64,000 nucleotides of DNA from Niveibacterium sp. 24ML (GTDB lineage Bacteria > Pseudomonadota > Gammaproteobacteria > Burkholderiales > Rhodocyclaceae), in contig NZ_JAPFHA010000014.1 in the NCBI RefSeq assembly GCF_026586805.1, positions 1 to 64,000 on the forward strand, given 5' to 3'. A program made the position numbers and the translations under genes. Numbering within the stretch: position 1 is the first letter of the stretch; every line of letters begins with the position of its first letter. Shown here one piece after another: positions 17,377 to 26,704 of the stretch. A model generated the notes under the pieces. It was given only the letters and a program-made list of their open reading frames with translations, ran no database searches and had not been told where the DNA came from.

Positions 17377-18270
17377 TCAGGCGATTTGCCGACGGCTGAA
17401 GGCAAGCAAGGCCATCGCTGCACCGAGGAGGCCCAAGGACGCCGGTTCCGGCGTTTCGAACGGCTTGTCGGTGATCTCGAAATGCACATCGAAGGTGTTC
17501 GTCTGGCTCTCAACGGTCGTAAAGCCGATACAGCCGTTTGCAACACCCACTGCGCCGCACGCCGCATCACTCAGCAGATCCACGCCTTCAATCTTCAGCT
17601 TGGCGTTATAGAAACCACTGCCCGCGTACTCGAAGGTCTGATTGAAGGTCTTGTCCAGCGGATTGAAACCGGCACCCGCCACGTCGATAACGAAGATGTC
17701 GTTACACGGTGTCGGGCTCTGCACTTCGCAAGACCCATCGTTATCGGTTTCAAGGAAGTGGATCGCGAACATCAAGGCCGGCGCATCAAATGCCGGCAGA
17801 TCTGGCACCAGCGGATCGAGCTTCAAGATGTTGAACAGCGTGGCACTGCGCAATGACGGCGCATAGATCGGGAAGTTGTTGTGCACGACACTCACCGTCT
17901 GCACCGAAGCCCCGTTGGTGGCGAGCTGGCCGCTGACCGAACCATTTGTCGCAGCACCGACCGACAGCGACGAGCTCCCCCCCGGGCCCGCCGGCGTGCC
18001 CCAGGTCAGCCGCGAATAGACATTACCAATGGTCGAAAAGTCATAGGTGCCGCCGGTTTGCAGATTGATCAAACCGTTCTCGCCACTCAGGCGCGAATTG
18101 GCCGCGCTGCCGGTAATACCGGCGGTGCTGTTGTTCGTATCGCGATAGGCAATGAAGCCTGAATCCGTTGTAAAGCCCCAATTCGAGATTGGCGCTGCGA
18201 ATGCAGGCGCGGAAGCGAGACACAGCCCTGCAAGGGCCATTCCGCCCAACAACTGGTGTTTTCGTTCCAT
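17377..18270 (-). CDS. PEP-CTERM-anchored secreted protein
   Basis: A 297-aa exported protein. It has an N-terminal Sec signal (GGMALAGLCLASAPAFAAPIS, cut near residue 25) and a C-terminal PEP-CTERM sorting signal: PEPAS at residues 274-278, a hydrophobic helix (LGLLGAAMALLAF), then SRRQIA. Such proteins are cleaved by an exosortase and linked to extracellular polysaccharide biology. The body is Asn/Thr/Gly-rich and beta-like, with four Cys in two pairs (SCEVQSPTPCND and DAACGAVGVANGC). ATG 18270 has GGGAGGG upstream. It is monocistronic between two terminators. No exosortase is in the window. Function of the body is unknown. Confidence 0.88.
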   Translation of the reverse strand: MERKHQLLGGMALAGLCLASAPAFAAPISNWGFTTDSGFIAYRDTNNSTAGITGSAANSRLSGENGLINLQTGGTYDFSTIGNVYSRLTWGTPAGPGGSSSLSVGAATNGSVSGQLATNGASVQTVSVVHNNFPIYAPSLRSATLFNILKLDPLVPDLPAFDAPALMFAIHFLETDNDGSCEVQSPTPCNDIFVIDVAGAGFNPLDKTFNQTFEYAGSGFYNAKLKIEGVDLLSDAACGAVGVANGCIGFTTVESQTNTFDVHFEITDKPFETPEPASLGLLGAAMALLAFSRRQIA

Positions 18271-18314
18271 GACACCCTCCCGTTTTGAACTACCGAATCC
18301 CCACCCAAGGTGAA

Positions 18315-18329
18315 GCATCAGGCGTTCCA
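18315..18329 (-). promoter_or_regulatory. Candidate sigma-54 promoter of the PEP-CTERM gene
   Basis: On the minus strand TGGAAC-GCCTG-ATGC keeps the invariant GG and GC exactly 10 nt apart, as in the sigma-54 consensus TGGCAC-N5-TTGC. The start would be near 18303, giving a 33-nt leader. PEP-CTERM genes in related bacteria are known to use sigma-54 with the PrsK/PrsR pair, which fits. Confidence 0.45.
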
Positions 18330-18437
18330 CAAGTCCAAGCTCATGAATATCCAGTAGCTTTTTATGACAACAAGGCACACGGCGTAAAACAGTAAAAAAC
18401 ACCGACGCGCGCTGCCGGTTTGTGACGGCCAGAATGC

Positions 18438-18463
18438 AGAAAGGCGCCACCAGGCGCCTTTCT
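18438..18463 (-). terminator. Intrinsic terminator of the ABC importer operon
   Basis: A perfect 11-bp stem AGAAAGGCGCC / GGCGCCTTTCT with a 4-nt loop, 22 nt after the stop of the ATPase gene. The U-tract is short (TTTCT). Confidence 0.8.
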
Positions 18464-18485
18464 GACTGCTCAACCGCTTTGCCCT

Positions 18486-20510
18486 TTACTGCGCAAAGTG
18501 GCAGCTCACGACCCGCGTTTCCGAGACCTTGCGGGCCTCGGGATAGGCCTGCTTGCACACATCGCTTGCCTGGGGGCAGCGCGGGTGGAAATGGCAACCC
18601 TGCGGCGGATTCGAGGGCGAGGGCAGATCGCCTTTCACCGGCTTGACCGACGCATCGCCAGCCTCCGCATGGATGTCGGCGCGCGGCACAGCGGCCAGCA
18701 GGGCCTGGGTGTAGGGATGGCGCGGCGATTTGAGCACCTCCTCCGCACTGCCCTGCTCCACGATGCGGCCCAGATACATCACGGCCACATCGTGCGCGAG
18801 GTACTCCACCACGCCGATGTTGTGGGTGATGAAGAGGAAGGCGAGCCCAAGCTCCGACTGCAACTCCTGCAGCAGATTGAGGATCTGCGCCTGCACCGAC
18901 ACATCCAGCGCCGACGTCGGCTCATCGCAGACGATCAGTTGCGGCGACACGGCAAGCGCCCGCGCCACCGCAATCCGCTGACGCTGGCCACCGGAGAACT
19001 CGTGCGGATAACGATCGGCCATCTCCGGCCGCAGCCCCACCTGCTGCATGATCTGCAGGATGCGGTCGCGCCGCGCCGCCAGATCACCGCCGATGCCCAG
19101 CGCAGCCATGCCTTCGTCGATGATCTCGGCGACACGCAGACGCGGGTTGAGCGAACCGAACGGGTCTTGGAACACCATCTGCATCTTCGAGCGCATGGCC
19201 CGCAGCGCGGCGCCATCCAGCGCGCCGATGTCGGCACCGCCCAGCGCGGCGCTGCCGCCGGTCGGTTCGATCAAACGCAGGATCGCCTTGCCGGCGGTGG
19301 TTTTGCCGCAACCCGACTCGCCCACCAGGGCCAGCGTGCGGCCCGCTTTGAGCGTCAGGCTCACGCCGTCGACCGCCTTGACATGGCCCACCGTGCGCTG
19401 GAAGACACCGCGCTTGATCGGGAAGTGCACCTGCAGCGCCTTCACCTCAAGCAAGGTGTCACCGCTGCGGGTTTCAGGCTTGGCCTCCTGCACCTTGGCG
19501 CCGGATTTGTTCGCGTTGCGGCCCTGCTCGGCAGCGTCGTAGAGGTGGCAGCGAACGCGCTGACCATCCCCCAGATCGTGCCACGCGGGCAGTTCGCCAC
19601 GGCAGCGGTCCCACGCGTGCTGACAGCGCTCGGCAAAGCGGCAGCCGACGAAATCGGTGGTGAGCGGCGGAACCGAGCCGGGGATCGTCGCCAGCTTGCC
19701 CGCACTGCGGTGCCCTTCCGGCAGCGCTTCGAACAACTTCACCGAATACGGGTGCGCCGGTTTGGTGAAGAAACGCTCGCGCGGCGCTTCTTCGATCAGG
19801 TGGCCGGCGTACATCACGCCGATGCGATGCGCCATCTTGGCCACCACGCCGAGGTCGTGCGTGATCAGCATCAGCGCCATCTGCTGCTCGCGCTGCAGAT
19901 CGGCCATCAGGTCGAGCACCTGCGCCTGGATCGTCACGTCGAGCGCGGTGGTCGGTTCGTCGGCGATCAGGAGCTTCGGCTTGCCGGCGAGCGCCATCGC
20001 AATCATCACGCGCTGCTTCATGCCACCAGAGAACTGGAACGGGTACTCGCTCAGGCGCCGTTCCGGGTCGGGGATACCGACCTGCTTCATCAGCGCGACC
20101 GCCTCGGTGCGCGCGGCCTCGCCCTTGAGGCCACGGTGGATGTCGAGCACCTCGCCGATCTGCTGGCCGACCGTGAGCACCGCGTTGAGACTGGTGCCCG
20201 GCTCCTGGAAGATCATCGCCATGTCGCCGCCGCGCACCTTGCGCATCTGCGCTTCGGTGAGGCCGCACAGGTCGCGCTCGCCCATCTGCACCGCCCCACC
20301 GGCAATGCGCCCGCCCGGTGGCAGCAAGCGCATCAGCGAGAGCGCAGTCATCGATTTGCCGCAGCCCGATTCGCCCAGCAGCGCAAAGGTTTCGCCGGCG
20401 CGAATGTCGAAGCTCACGCGATCGAGCGCGCGCACCAGGCCACGCTCGCTGTCGATGTGCATCGACAGCTCACGCAGCGATAGCACGGTCTTGTTCTGGT
20501 TCTGGCTCAT
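18486..20510 (-). CDS. Peptide-type ABC importer, fused double ATPase (YejF-like)
   Basis: A 674-aa protein with two complete ATPase domains. Domain 1 has Walker [12 protein letters not shown] near residue 43, signature FSGGMKQR and Walker [13 protein letters not shown]; domain 2 has [20 protein letters not shown] and [12 protein letters not shown]. Each is followed by the oligopeptide-type C-terminal extension with cysteines ([32 protein letters not shown]). It energises the importer encoded just upstream. The start ATG 20510 overlaps the permease stop (ATGA). Confidence 0.94.
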   Translation of the reverse strand: MSQNQNKTVLSLRELSMHIDSERGLVRALDRVSFDIRAGETFALLGESGCGKSMTALSLMRLLPPGGRIAGGAVQMGERDLCGLTEAQMRKVRGGDMAMIFQEPGTSLNAVLTVGQQIGEVLDIHRGLKGEAARTEAVALMKQVGIPDPERRLSEYPFQFSGGMKQRVMIAMALAGKPKLLIADEPTTALDVTIQAQVLDLMADLQREQQMALMLITHDLGVVAKMAHRIGVMYAGHLIEEAPRERFFTKPAHPYSVKLFEALPEGHRSAGKLATIPGSVPPLTTDFVGCRFAERCQHAWDRCRGELPAWHDLGDGQRVRCHLYDAAEQGRNANKSGAKVQEAKPETRSGDTLLEVKALQVHFPIKRGVFQRTVGHVKAVDGVSLTLKAGRTLALVGESGCGKTTAGKAILRLIEPTGGSAALGGADIGALDGAALRAMRSKMQMVFQDPFGSLNPRLRVAEIIDEGMAALGIGGDLAARRDRILQIMQQVGLRPEMADRYPHEFSGGQRQRIAVARALAVSPQLIVCDEPTSALDVSVQAQILNLLQELQSELGLAFLFITHNIGVVEYLAHDVAVMYLGRIVEQGSAEEVLKSPRHPYTQALLAAVPRADIHAEAGDASVKPVKGDLPSPSNPPQGCHFHPRCPQASDVCKQAYPEARKVSETRVVSCHFAQ

Positions 20511-21964
20511 TTGGCGGCTCCCAAGCGGAGGCGGCGACGCAGCGGCGTCAGGGCTCGGGGGTCGAAGGCATCGCGCACGGCATCGGCGAAAAGGTTGGCG
20601 GCCAGTACCAGGCTCACCATGAAGACGAAGGCGCTGGTGATCGACCACCAGATCGCCGGCTCACGCGCCAGCTCGCCGCGTGCCTTGTTGATCATGTTGC
20701 CAAAGCTAAAGGTGGTGGGGTCGACGCCCACGCCCACGTAGGAGAGCACCGCCTCGGCCAGCACCAACGCCGAGAACTCGATCACCACCGTGATCAGCAC
20801 GATGTGGAAGGCGTTAGGCAGGATGTGGCGCAGCATGATGCGAAGGTTCGATACGCCAAAACAGCGCGCGGCCTGCACATAGTCCAGCTCGCGCAGCTTG
20901 AAGGTTTCGGCGCGCAGCAAGCGGCACAGCGTGGTCCAGGAAATCGCGCCGATGATCACGCACAGCGACACCAGCCGGGCATCCGCCCGCGCGGCGGCGG
21001 TGTCGAAGAGGTCGGAACGGCCCTCGATCACCATCTGCATCATCAGCGCGGCCGCGGCGATCAGCAGCACGTAGGGGATCGAGCTGATGACGGTGTAGAT
21101 GTACTGGATCGCGTCATCCACCCAGCCGCCGTAGTAGCCGGCGGCAATCCCGAGGCCGATGCCCAGCGGCAGCACCACCAGCGTGGCGAGGGTGCCGATC
21201 ATCAGCGCGGTGCGCATCGCCTTGAAGGTCTGGTAGAGCACGTCGTTGCCGGTGGCATCGGTGCCGAACACATGGTAGGGGCCCGACAAGGTGAACAGCG
21301 CGCTGCCAAACAGCAGCACCACGAGCAAGGCCCAGGCAAAGCCATCCCAGGCAATGGCGGTGCGGCCGCGCAGGATCGCAATCGCCGCAGTCTTGAGATC
21401 CATGCCCTGCCGTTTGCCAACGCCGCGCGCAAGCACTGCCAGGGCCAGCAGCCAGAGCGCGGCGCCAATCGCAAAGGCCTTCACAAGACGCCCGGCGATA
21501 TCGGCTGCACGCTCGTTCTCGGGGTCTTGCAGGTGTGCGGCGCCGTACTTGAGCCGCGGGTAGTCACGCTTCTGCGTGCCGTCCGGCTGCTCCATGACCT
21601 GCTTTTCATAGAGGTAGGCGGCAAAGGGCTCGGAGTAGGACTTTTCCGAGGTCTCGCGCATGTCGGCCAGCACCACATCAAGCAATGAGCGAACCTCGAC
21701 CGAGTAGACCACCTTGGCGCCCGCGGCGGGATCGCCCTTCTGCTCCAGCGCCGGGCGGAAGTGCACCGAATCGATGATCGCCACCGCGAGGTAGCACAGC
21801 AGGATCACCAGGGAAGCCATGGCACTGGGGCGCGAGAACACGCCACGCCAGGCGCGGCGCAGGTGTTCGCGACGCATCGCGAAACTCACGCCGGCCACCA
21901 GCGCAGCGATCAGGACGGCAAAAAGGACGTCCGACCACAGGACGACGAACTGGAAGTCTTTCAT
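20507..21964 (-). CDS. Peptide-type ABC importer permease, DppC/YejE-like, enlarged
   Basis: A 485-aa permease, clearly longer than the usual 300-340. The C-terminal half is a normal BPD_transp_1 domain (core from about residue 245, with the EAA-like loop ETFKLRELDYVQAARCFGVS). The N-terminal half has extra helices at about 7-29, 48-64, 161-180 and 208-226, enclosing a polar insert of about 95 residues (70-165) rich in charged residues, probably periplasmic. It forms a heterodimer with the permease at 21961-22938, with ATGA overlaps on both sides. Confidence 0.92.
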   Translation of the reverse strand: MKDFQFVVLWSDVLFAVLIAALVAGVSFAMRREHLRRAWRGVFSRPSAMASLVILLCYLAVAIIDSVHFRPALEQKGDPAAGAKVVYSVEVRSLLDVVLADMRETSEKSYSEPFAAYLYEKQVMEQPDGTQKRDYPRLKYGAAHLQDPENERAADIAGRLVKAFAIGAALWLLALAVLARGVGKRQGMDLKTAAIAILRGRTAIAWDGFAWALLVVLLFGSALFTLSGPYHVFGTDATGNDVLYQTFKAMRTALMIGTLATLVVLPLGIGLGIAAGYYGGWVDDAIQYIYTVISSIPYVLLIAAAALMMQMVIEGRSDLFDTAAARADARLVSLCVIIGAISWTTLCRLLRAETFKLRELDYVQAARCFGVSNLRIMLRHILPNAFHIVLITVVIEFSALVLAEAVLSYVGVGVDPTTFSFGNMINKARGELAREPAIWWSITSAFVFMVSLVLAANLFADAVRDAFDPRALTPLRRRLRLGAAK

Positions 21965-22938
21965 TGGAGTCGCACCCGCGGATCGACAAGCGTGTAGGAG
22001 ATGTCGGTCAGGATCAGGCCGAGGATGTAGAGCAAGGCCCCGATGAACACCATGGCGCGGACAATTGCGAAGTCCTGCGCAAGGATGGCCTGGATCGTGT
22101 AGCTGCCCAGCCCCGGAATACCGAAGAAGGATTCAGACAGCAGGCTGCCGAGGAACAGCGAAGGAATCACCACCACGGCACCCGTCAGGATCGGGATCAT
22201 GCCGTTCTTGAGTACGTGGCGGAACAACACCGCTGATTCCGACAAGCCCTTGGCGCGTGCGGTACGCACGTAGTCCTTGCCAATCTCTTCGAGGAAGATC
22301 GCGCGGTACCAGCGCACGTTGGCGCCGAGCCCGGCGATCACGCCGACGACCACCGGCAGGGCAAGGAAGCGCACCGAATCAAGCCCGCTCTGGAAACCGG
22401 AAATCGGCACCAGGCTCCACAGGCGCGCCACGATGTACTGGCCGCCGATGATGTAGAACAGACCGGATATCGACATCAGCACCACGCAAAGCACCACGCC
22501 AGAAAAGTCGATCCAGGTGGCGCGGAAGAAGGCGAGCATCAGGGCAAAGCTGATCGCGACAAACAGCCCCAGCAGGAACACCGGCAAAGCCAGCGCCAGC
22601 GACGGGCCCATACGGGTCTTGAGTTCGCGATTGATGTCGCGCCCTTCGTCGGACTTGCCGAAATCAAGCACGAACATGCGCGCAGATTTGGTGACGAAGA
22701 TCGTGTCGGTGAACTTCGCCGAGCCGTCCGCCGCACTGTTCCAGAACAGCGGTTTGTCGTAGCCGCGATCGGCCTTCCACTTCTCGATCGCCTCCTGCGT
22801 GACACGCTTGGCGCCCAGATGAGCGCGCGCCATGTCGTCAGGACTGCTGACCACAAAGAACAGCGCGAACAGCAGCAGATTCACCCCGATGAGGGTCGGC
22901 AGCGCCCACAAGAGGCGCCGGATCAGATAGGCGATCAT
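21961..22938 (-). CDS. Peptide-type ABC importer permease, DppB/YejB-like
   Basis: A 325-aa permease with a membrane helix at residues about 8-30, a polar outer loop to about residue 115 (normal for DppB types), then the BPD_transp_1 core with the cytoplasmic loop EEIGKDYVRTARAKGLSE that contacts the ATPase. The stop overlaps the next permease's start and its own start overlaps the binding-protein stop, both as ATGA, giving a fully coupled four-gene operon. Confidence 0.94.
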   Translation of the reverse strand: MIAYLIRRLLWALPTLIGVNLLLFALFFVVSSPDDMARAHLGAKRVTQEAIEKWKADRGYDKPLFWNSAADGSAKFTDTIFVTKSARMFVLDFGKSDEGRDINRELKTRMGPSLALALPVFLLGLFVAISFALMLAFFRATWIDFSGVVLCVVLMSISGLFYIIGGQYIVARLWSLVPISGFQSGLDSVRFLALPVVVGVIAGLGANVRWYRAIFLEEIGKDYVRTARAKGLSESAVLFRHVLKNGMIPILTGAVVVIPSLFLGSLLSESFFGIPGLGSYTIQAILAQDFAIVRAMVFIGALLYILGLILTDISYTLVDPRVRLQ

Positions 22939-25139
22939 TGTTGGGCCTCCGGCAAGGCGCGGGCGTTTTCATGGCGGCGGTAATGGCGAATGCCGAAGGC
23001 GACCAGCGCCGCCAGCGCCGCGAGCACCGCGAACAGCGGCCAGATCGTCGGGCGGTTCCATTCCGCCCGCAGCTTGTCACGCAGTTCCACATCCACCTTC
23101 TGGTACTTGCGGATGTCCTTGATGATCTTGCCCGGCTTGGTATTGCCAAACCACGGGTGATTCAGTTCGAAGGACTCGTCATGCCAGGCAGCAAACCAGG
23201 GCGCGTCGCGGCGCACGATCTCGACCATGCGATCAATGATCGGCTGGCGATCGGCCGTGACATCCATGCCCTTGAACTGTTCGTAGAGCGCGTCGAACTC
23301 GGCGTTGGAATAGTTCGTGGTGTTCTCGCCCTGATACTTGACCTTGCCCTGCTTGGTCAGGAACAGGAAGAAGAAGTTTTCCGGATCGGGGAAGTCGGCG
23401 TTCCAGCCCCACCAGTACATTTGCACATTGCCTTCGCGATGCTTCTGCTGGAAGCGGTTGAAGTCAGTCAGCCGCGCAACAAGCTGGATATCGATGCGCT
23501 TGAACTGTTTGATGAGCAGTTCAAGACGCTCCCGCTTGAATGAATCGGGCGCATCGAAGTAGATGATCAGGGGCTCGCCGGTCTTGACGTCGCGCCCTTC
23601 GGGATAGCCGGCCTCGACCAGCAGCTTCTTGGCCACATCGATCGACTTGCGCTTGGGCCGGCCATTCACCCAGTCGTACTGGTAGGGGTTGATGCCGTCC
23701 TTGCCGGGCTTGACGCCAGGCAGGCCCGGCGGAATCGGGCCCTGCGCGGCAATGCCCAGGCCATTGCCGATGATGGCGCGATACTCTTCGATATCCAGAG
23801 CGATGCCGATTGCCTGACGCACCTTGCGTGCGCGTTCCTTATCCTCGGCCGACTGGCCGCCATCGCCCACCACCGGGTCAAGCATGTTGATCGCGAAGTG
23901 CTGCACCGAAGGCTCCACCTCGGTCAGCATGGTGATGCCTTTGGCCTTCATCGAGTCGGTCAGTTGCAGACCGCCGCTCTGGAACTGCAAAGCCGAATCA
24001 AAGCTCGCAAGGCCCGCGAATTTGGTCGAAGCGTACTGGTCGAAGTAACCCTGCATGAACTTGTTCCAGAACGGAATCGCCTCCCGCTCATAGATGAACT
24101 TCACCGAGTCGACCAGCGGCAGCTTCTTGCCGCAGTCGTCGAGCAGGCCGCGCGCCTTGTCAGCGGGCTCGCCTTCGCAAGGATAGGTGTCGTGCCGGTA
24201 GTTCGGATTCTTGTCGAGCACGATCAGCCGGTTGGGCTCATTGCGCGTCATCATGAAGGGCCCGGTTCCCACCGGCCACATGTCCAGCGTCAGCTCGCGC
24301 TTGGCCATGCCCGGCTGGGCAAAGAAGCGCTCGGCCTCCCAGGGCATCGGGACCACAAAGGTCATTGCCAACCAGTAGATGAACTGCGGGTACTTGCCCT
24401 TGGTGCGGATGCGCAGCGTCAGCGGATCAGGCGTCTGAACGCCGGCGAGCGAGTACTCGCGCAGATCGATCCAGCCGTCCGGGTTGATCTTGCCGGCCTT
24501 GGCATCGGCGGCAAGCTGGTGGTCCAGTTCGTCGAGCCCGATGATGACCTTGAAGACTTCGGCCGCCGGTGCGTACAGCTTGGGGCGCACCATGCGCTTG
24601 AGTTGATAAGCGTAGTCCTCGGAGCTTAGCGGACGCGTACCGGTGAACTCGAAATCCGTAATCTGCTGACGCGCGCCGAGCTTCTCGTCATCCAGATCGA
24701 AGTAGCGGTAGGCGCCCTTCTCGTCTTTGGCGAAGGCCGGGTGCGGCTGATAGACGATGCCCGGCTTTAGCTTGATCTCATAAACCGACTCGGCAATGTC
24801 TTCCGCCTTCGCCGTTGCGCTCAGAACCGAACCATCCTTGCCAAGGTAGGTCACCGTCGGCATCGCCGCCGCCACGTTGGGCTCCAGCGTGTAGGGCCGC
24901 TTCAGGTAGTGGTAGTGAAAGAGCGGCTCGTAGATCTGATAGGTGTAGTAGGCCTCACCCTCGTTGTACGACGAGGCGGGGTCAAAATGCTTGGGGCGTT
25001 CATTGAAGAACTCGTAGATGATCTTCTTGCCCTTGTCGGCACTCGGATACGGGTTGTTGAGCACATCCCCGCACGCCGAAAGCAACAAGGCGCCAATCGC
25101 AGCCGCAGTGGCAGCCGCCATTTGTCGCATGGTCTTCAT
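22935..25139 (-). CDS. Family 5 extracellular solute-binding lipoprotein with C-terminal membrane helix
   Basis: A 734-aa SBP_bac_5 protein that captures substrate, probably oligopeptides, for the importer. The signal peptide has a lipobox LLSAC with Cys23. The body shows typical features (YEPLFHYHYL, QKHREGNVQMYWWGWNADFPDPENFF). Unusually, the C-terminus adds a membrane helix (about residues 698-717, PLFAVLAALAALVAFGI) and a basic tail RHYRRHENAR, so it may be anchored at both ends. ATG 25139 is chosen because the signal peptide starts there and AAGGG lies upstream; a longer reading to 25193 adds a non-signal tail. First gene of its operon. Confidence 0.92.
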   Translation of the reverse strand: MKTMRQMAAATAAAIGALLLSACGDVLNNPYPSADKGKKIIYEFFNERPKHFDPASSYNEGEAYYTYQIYEPLFHYHYLKRPYTLEPNVAAAMPTVTYLGKDGSVLSATAKAEDIAESVYEIKLKPGIVYQPHPAFAKDEKGAYRYFDLDDEKLGARQQITDFEFTGTRPLSSEDYAYQLKRMVRPKLYAPAAEVFKVIIGLDELDHQLAADAKAGKINPDGWIDLREYSLAGVQTPDPLTLRIRTKGKYPQFIYWLAMTFVVPMPWEAERFFAQPGMAKRELTLDMWPVGTGPFMMTRNEPNRLIVLDKNPNYRHDTYPCEGEPADKARGLLDDCGKKLPLVDSVKFIYEREAIPFWNKFMQGYFDQYASTKFAGLASFDSALQFQSGGLQLTDSMKAKGITMLTEVEPSVQHFAINMLDPVVGDGGQSAEDKERARKVRQAIGIALDIEEYRAIIGNGLGIAAQGPIPPGLPGVKPGKDGINPYQYDWVNGRPKRKSIDVAKKLLVEAGYPEGRDVKTGEPLIIYFDAPDSFKRERLELLIKQFKRIDIQLVARLTDFNRFQQKHREGNVQMYWWGWNADFPDPENFFFLFLTKQGKVKYQGENTTNYSNAEFDALYEQFKGMDVTADRQPIIDRMVEIVRRDAPWFAAWHDESFELNHPWFGNTKPGKIIKDIRKYQKVDVELRDKLRAEWNRPTIWPLFAVLAALAALVAFGIRHYRRHENARALPEAQQ

Positions 25140-25618
25140 GGACGAATCAGCCCTTGGAAAATTTGTCTTGTGTCGTCGTCCGCAGGGCTGCAACAGCTTT
25201 TCGGACGTACCGATTCACGCCGCCCGAAAACCGGGCACCACTCGTGCGGACGCGCCGCACACCACCTTCCAGACTTGCACATGCACAATCGTGTTCGAGT
25301 CGCGAAAGGCAAACTCAAAGCAGGTTCTGTGCCGAAAACCACCCAACGCTAGTACAAACCCTCAGCTCAGCCTGCATTTGCGCAACAAAATCAATAAACT
25401 GAATCGCAGAGCGCAACAAAATCAACACAGACCCCACCCAAGCGCTCCGCGATTGCCCGCCGCGCAAAACCGGTGCCTGCCTTGGCGCATCGCGGCACCG
25501 CGCACTCAACTCGATCAGTTGCCAGTGCTGCGCCCAAATGGTGCGTGACAATAAGACCCCCTATCGGGCCGGACTTCACTGGTTGCGCCGGAATCTTGCC
25601 AATCAGCGTCACAAAACA
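25140..25618. other. Long non-coding gap between the importer operon and slyD
   Basis: About 480 nt with no credible protein gene on either strand; the short open frames lack Shine-Dalgarno sites and have random-looking composition. It must hold the promoter and leader of the importer operon, and contains the spaced direct repeats annotated separately. I saw no clear riboswitch or tRNA. Confidence 0.6.
25380..25425. repeat. Two direct copies of GCGCAACAAAATCAA, 31 nt apart
   Basis: Identical 15-mers at 25380-25394 and 25411-25425, start to start 31 nt, about three helical turns, so both would face the same side of the DNA. They lie about 240-290 nt upstream of the importer operon start codon. 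This pattern suggests binding sites for a regulator acting on that operon; the protein is unknown. Confidence 0.6.
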
Positions 25619-25653
25619 GAAACGGCACCGAGGCGATGCCTAGGTGCCGTTTC
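25619..25653 (-). terminator. Intrinsic terminator after slyD
   Basis: An 11-bp stem GAAACGGCACC / GGTGCCGTTTC with a smaller AGGC/GCCT stem inside the loop, followed on the minus strand by TGTTTTGTG. It ends the bcp-slyD unit. Confidence 0.78.
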
Positions 25654-25691
25654 AGGAATCCGGTCTGCACCAGCTTGTGGCGCAGCGCAGA

Positions 25692-26171
25692 TCAGTGGTG
25701 ATGACCCTCGGGCCCATGCACATGCCCGTGCGAAATCTCTTCCGCCGTCGCCATGCGCACTTCAGCCACCGTCAGATCGAACACCAGCGCGGTACCCGCC
25801 AGGGGGTGGTTGCCATCGACCACGACCTTGCCTTCGGCAATGTCGGTAACGCGGAAGAGCATGTCTTCCTCGCCGTCTTCGCCCACGCGCTCGAAAGCCA
25901 TGCCGACTTCGATGTTGTCCGGGAACAGGTCTGCCGGCTCGATCATGACGAGGCTCTCGTCGTAATCGCCGAAAGCTTCTTCGGGCTGCAGCTTGATCAC
26001 CAGCTTGTCACCCAAAGACTTGCCGTGAAGGGCCTCTTCCAGGTGCGGGAAGATCGCGTCGTAGCCACCATGCAGGTACACGAGCGGGTTCTTGCCGTCG
26101 TCAACCAGGTTGCCGTCCGGGTCATGAACGGTGTAGTTGAGGGTCACGACTGCGTTCTTTACGATTTCCAT
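25692..26171 (-). CDS. slyD: FKBP-type peptidyl-prolyl isomerase, SlyD family
   Basis: A 159-aa cytosolic isomerase and chaperone. The FKBP domain (VTLNYTVHDPDGNLVDD, PLVYLHGG) is interrupted by the IF chaperone insert (about residues 70-128), and the C-terminus is histidine-rich (HGHVHGPEGHHH), typical of metal-binding SlyD. Its ATG overlaps the last base of the upstream bcp stop (TAATG), so the two are coupled. Confidence 0.94.
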   Translation of the reverse strand: MEIVKNAVVTLNYTVHDPDGNLVDDGKNPLVYLHGGYDAIFPHLEEALHGKSLGDKLVIKLQPEEAFGDYDESLVMIEPADLFPDNIEVGMAFERVGEDGEEDMLFRVTDIAEGKVVVDGNHPLAGTALVFDLTVAEVRMATAEEISHGHVHGPEGHHH

Positions 26172-26704
26172 TAGCGGTTCCTTGCGATTTCTCTAACGAG
26201 CTTGAGTACTTCGGCTGCGTGCCCACGTAGCTGAACGTCATCGATGAGGTGACGCACAACACCGGCGCGGTCGATCAGGACGGTTGTTCGGCGAACGGTG
26301 TCGCGCTCACTCCCCTCACGTCGGTGCAGCACCCCATAAAGACGGCACACTTCCAGGTCCGGATCGGACAGCAGGCGGATCGAGATCCCATGCTCATCGC
26401 GAAACGCGGCGTGCGTCAGGCAATCGTCCGGGCTGATTCCGACAACGACTGCGCCAGCCTTGGCGAAGTCCTCTTCGTGATCGCTGAACTCAAGCGCCTG
26501 ACGCGTACAGGCAGGTGTTCCATCACGCGGATAAAAACACAACACAACGGCTGCATGCGACAAGGCATCGCGCAGTTCGAAGGGCTCCATGTCTGCGTCA
26601 GGCAGCGCAAAATGCGGCGCAACGCAGCCCGGCGCCAGTGCATCCCCACCCGGGTGTGGCCGGCATTCTACCGGAAGTCGATCATCCCCGACGCCGCACT
26701 CCAT
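26171..26704 (-). CDS. bcp: Thioredoxin-dependent peroxiredoxin, Bcp/PrxQ family
   Basis: A 177-aa peroxidase that reduces H2O2 and organic peroxides. The AhpC/TSA fold shows CFYPRDGTPACTRQALEFSD with the peroxidatic Cys at 66. The common Bcp resolving Cys five residues later is missing (Leu71), so resolution may use another Cys (DDC, EVC) or an external thiol. The ATG at 26704 has an excellent GGGAGG 6 nt upstream; no other in-frame start lies before the fold, although it leaves a 25-residue extension. Confidence 0.9.
   Translation of the reverse strand: MECGVGDDRLPVECRPHPGGDALAPGCVAPHFALPDADMEPFELRDALSHAAVVLCFYPRDGTPACTRQALEFSDHEEDFAKAGAVVVGISPDDCLTHAAFRDEHGISIRLLSDPDLEVCRLYGVLHRREGSERDTVRRTTVLIDRAGVVRHLIDDVQLRGHAAEVLKLVREIARNR

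Noticed and set aside
18498-21688. Two long plus-strand frames over the ABC ATPase and permease
   Set aside because: Shadows of the importer operon; composition (His/Arg/Gln-rich) is typical of antisense translation.
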